The translations under genes were made by a program, and so were the position numbers. The notes beneath the pieces were generated by a model. It saw only the letters and a program-made list of their open reading frames with translations. It did not search any database and was not told where the DNA came from. 21,359 bases of DNA, taken from Syntrophomonadaceae bacterium. Lineage in GTDB: Bacteria; Bacillota; Syntrophomonadia; Syntrophomonadales; Syntrophomonadaceae. Positions 20,844-21,359 of the stretch are shown piece after piece. Numbering within the stretch: position 1 is the stretch's first letter; each line of letters opens with the position of its first letter. The stretch covers positions 1-21,359 of the forward strand of contig JAAYJY010000243.1 of assembly GCA_012522705.1 (NCBI GenBank), read 5' to 3'.

Positions 20844-21122
20844 TTGAGTTCTCCCAGAGCTATCGCAGAAATCAAGAGAGACTTGGAATTCTTCGTGGGA
20901 AGCAAGATCAGATTAAAGGCTAACCGAGGAAGGAACCGCATCATAGAGAAAGAAGGAGTATTGGAGTCCATATACCCCAATTTATTTGTTATACGGCTTA
21001 ACGAACGCAAGGTGGAAAGAAAGGTTTCTTATACCTATGCAGATGTGCTGACGGAGACGGTTGAATTATTTGTATATGATAAACAGGATGCTGAGATTAA
21101 GATTGCATCTGCCAACGCTTAA
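20844..21122 (+). CDS. veg: Veg protein, biofilm-related regulator
   Basis: Veg is a small conserved Bacillota protein that in B. subtilis promotes biofilm matrix gene expression by counteracting SinR. The 92-residue product matches the family along its length: an N-terminal AIAEIKRDLEFFVGSKIRLK, an Arg/Gly segment ANRGRNRIIEKEGVLE, YPNLFVIRL and the signature VSYTYADVLTETVEL. The start TTG 20844 follows AAGGTGAT at 20833-20840; no ATG is available. The gene has tandem strong promoters and its own terminator, as expected for the very highly transcribed veg of Bacillus. Confidence 0.95.
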   Translation: MSSPRAIAEIKRDLEFFVGSKIRLKANRGRNRIIEKEGVLESIYPNLFVIRLNERKVERKVSYTYADVLTETVELFVYDKQDAEIKIASANA

Positions 21123-21160
21123 CCAAGCTCAACCAAACCGAATAGTAGGGAAAACCCGAT

Positions 21161-21190
21161 AGACTGCACCACGATGTGCAGTCTTTTTTT
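21161..21190 (+). terminator. veg terminator
   Basis: AGACTGCAC (21161-21169) pairs perfectly with GTGCAGTCT (21176-21184), loop CACGAT, followed by seven T residues in total. A classical intrinsic terminator 38 bases after the veg stop. Confidence 0.93.
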
Positions 21191-21260
21191 GCCAGGACAG
21201 GAGCATCATACTCCCTTGCGACTGTCCATATAAATGAACAAAAAGTCGGAGTGATGAAGT

Positions 21261-21359
21261 TTGCGACAGGATATATCACTGTGGTGCCCGGTTATTATTG
21301 CTGGCCTGCCTGCACCCCGAACGTGCCGGAGAGAATACCAGTATGACCTAGGTGAAGGC
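21261..21359 (+). CDS. Start of an unidentified gene, cut by the window end
   Basis: From TTG 21261, with GGAG at 21248-21251 and 9 bases spacing, a frame stays open for 33 codons to the window edge, beginning MRQDISLWCPVIIAGLPAPR. A competing short frame starts at ATG 21254 but ends after 30 codons. In Bacillota a spore-coat or spore-morphogenesis gene often follows veg, but the visible part shows no known motif, so no function is assigned. Confidence 0.4.
   Translation, partial: MRQDISLWCPVIIAGLPAPRTCRREYQYDLGEG

Overview
The window looks like a chromosomal segment of a spore-forming Bacillota (Firmicutes), probably from the Clostridia/Syntrophomonas side of the phylum. This is inferred from gene order and protein style; no search was run. 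The key evidence is the block from about 7.9 kb to 21.1 kb. It follows the order known from Bacillus subtilis between csfB and veg: gin(csfB), a YaaO-type decarboxylase, tmk, holB, ricT(yaaT), yabA, trmN6(yabB), rsmI(yabC), abrB, metG, tatD(yabD), a yabE-like 3D-domain protein, ksgA and veg. Compared with that order, yaaQ/yaaR, yazA and rnmV are not seen, and a YhcN/YlaJ-type lipoprotein gene sits between yabE and ksgA.

Layout. 1-591: right end of an IS66-family element (transposase C-terminus, a small passenger ORF, a hairpin and a terminal GATTAC end). 640-2779 (minus): a diacylglycerol-kinase-family lipid kinase and a branched-chain aminotransferase with a terminator between them. 2780-3615: a long divergent intergenic region. 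It holds a decayed small winged-helix regulator that keeps a near-consensus promoter, an orphan extended -10 promoter with a 13-codon ORF, and a leader with pairing potential ahead of the next operon. 3616-5918: a polyhydroxyalkanoate (PHA) operon with a phasin-like coiled-coil protein, a PhaR/PhaE-type synthase subunit and a class III/IV PhaC. 6105-6479: mscL. 6550-7609 (minus): a frameshifted SPFH membrane protein gene followed by a ribbon-helix-helix protein. 7871-21122: the conserved housekeeping and sporulation block. 21261-end: the start of an unidentified gene.

How the genes work together. PhaR and PhaC would form the polymerase and the phasin-like protein would coat granules, giving a carbon and electron store. 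tmk and holB supply dTDP and a clamp-loader subunit. YabA restrains DnaA-driven initiation. RicT acts in RNA maturation and developmental control. TrmN6, RsmI and KsgA modify tRNA or 16S rRNA, MetG charges tRNA-Met, and AbrB and Veg act in transition-state and biofilm regulation. Gin, the YhcN-like lipoprotein and the 3D-domain protein point to endospore formation.

No CRISPR array, rRNA or tRNA gene was recognised. No clearly new defence or metabolic system was found. The most unusual items are the pseudogene with an intact promoter, the frameshifted SPFH gene beside its RHH partner, the structured pha leader, and a HolB without the usual zinc-binding cysteines.
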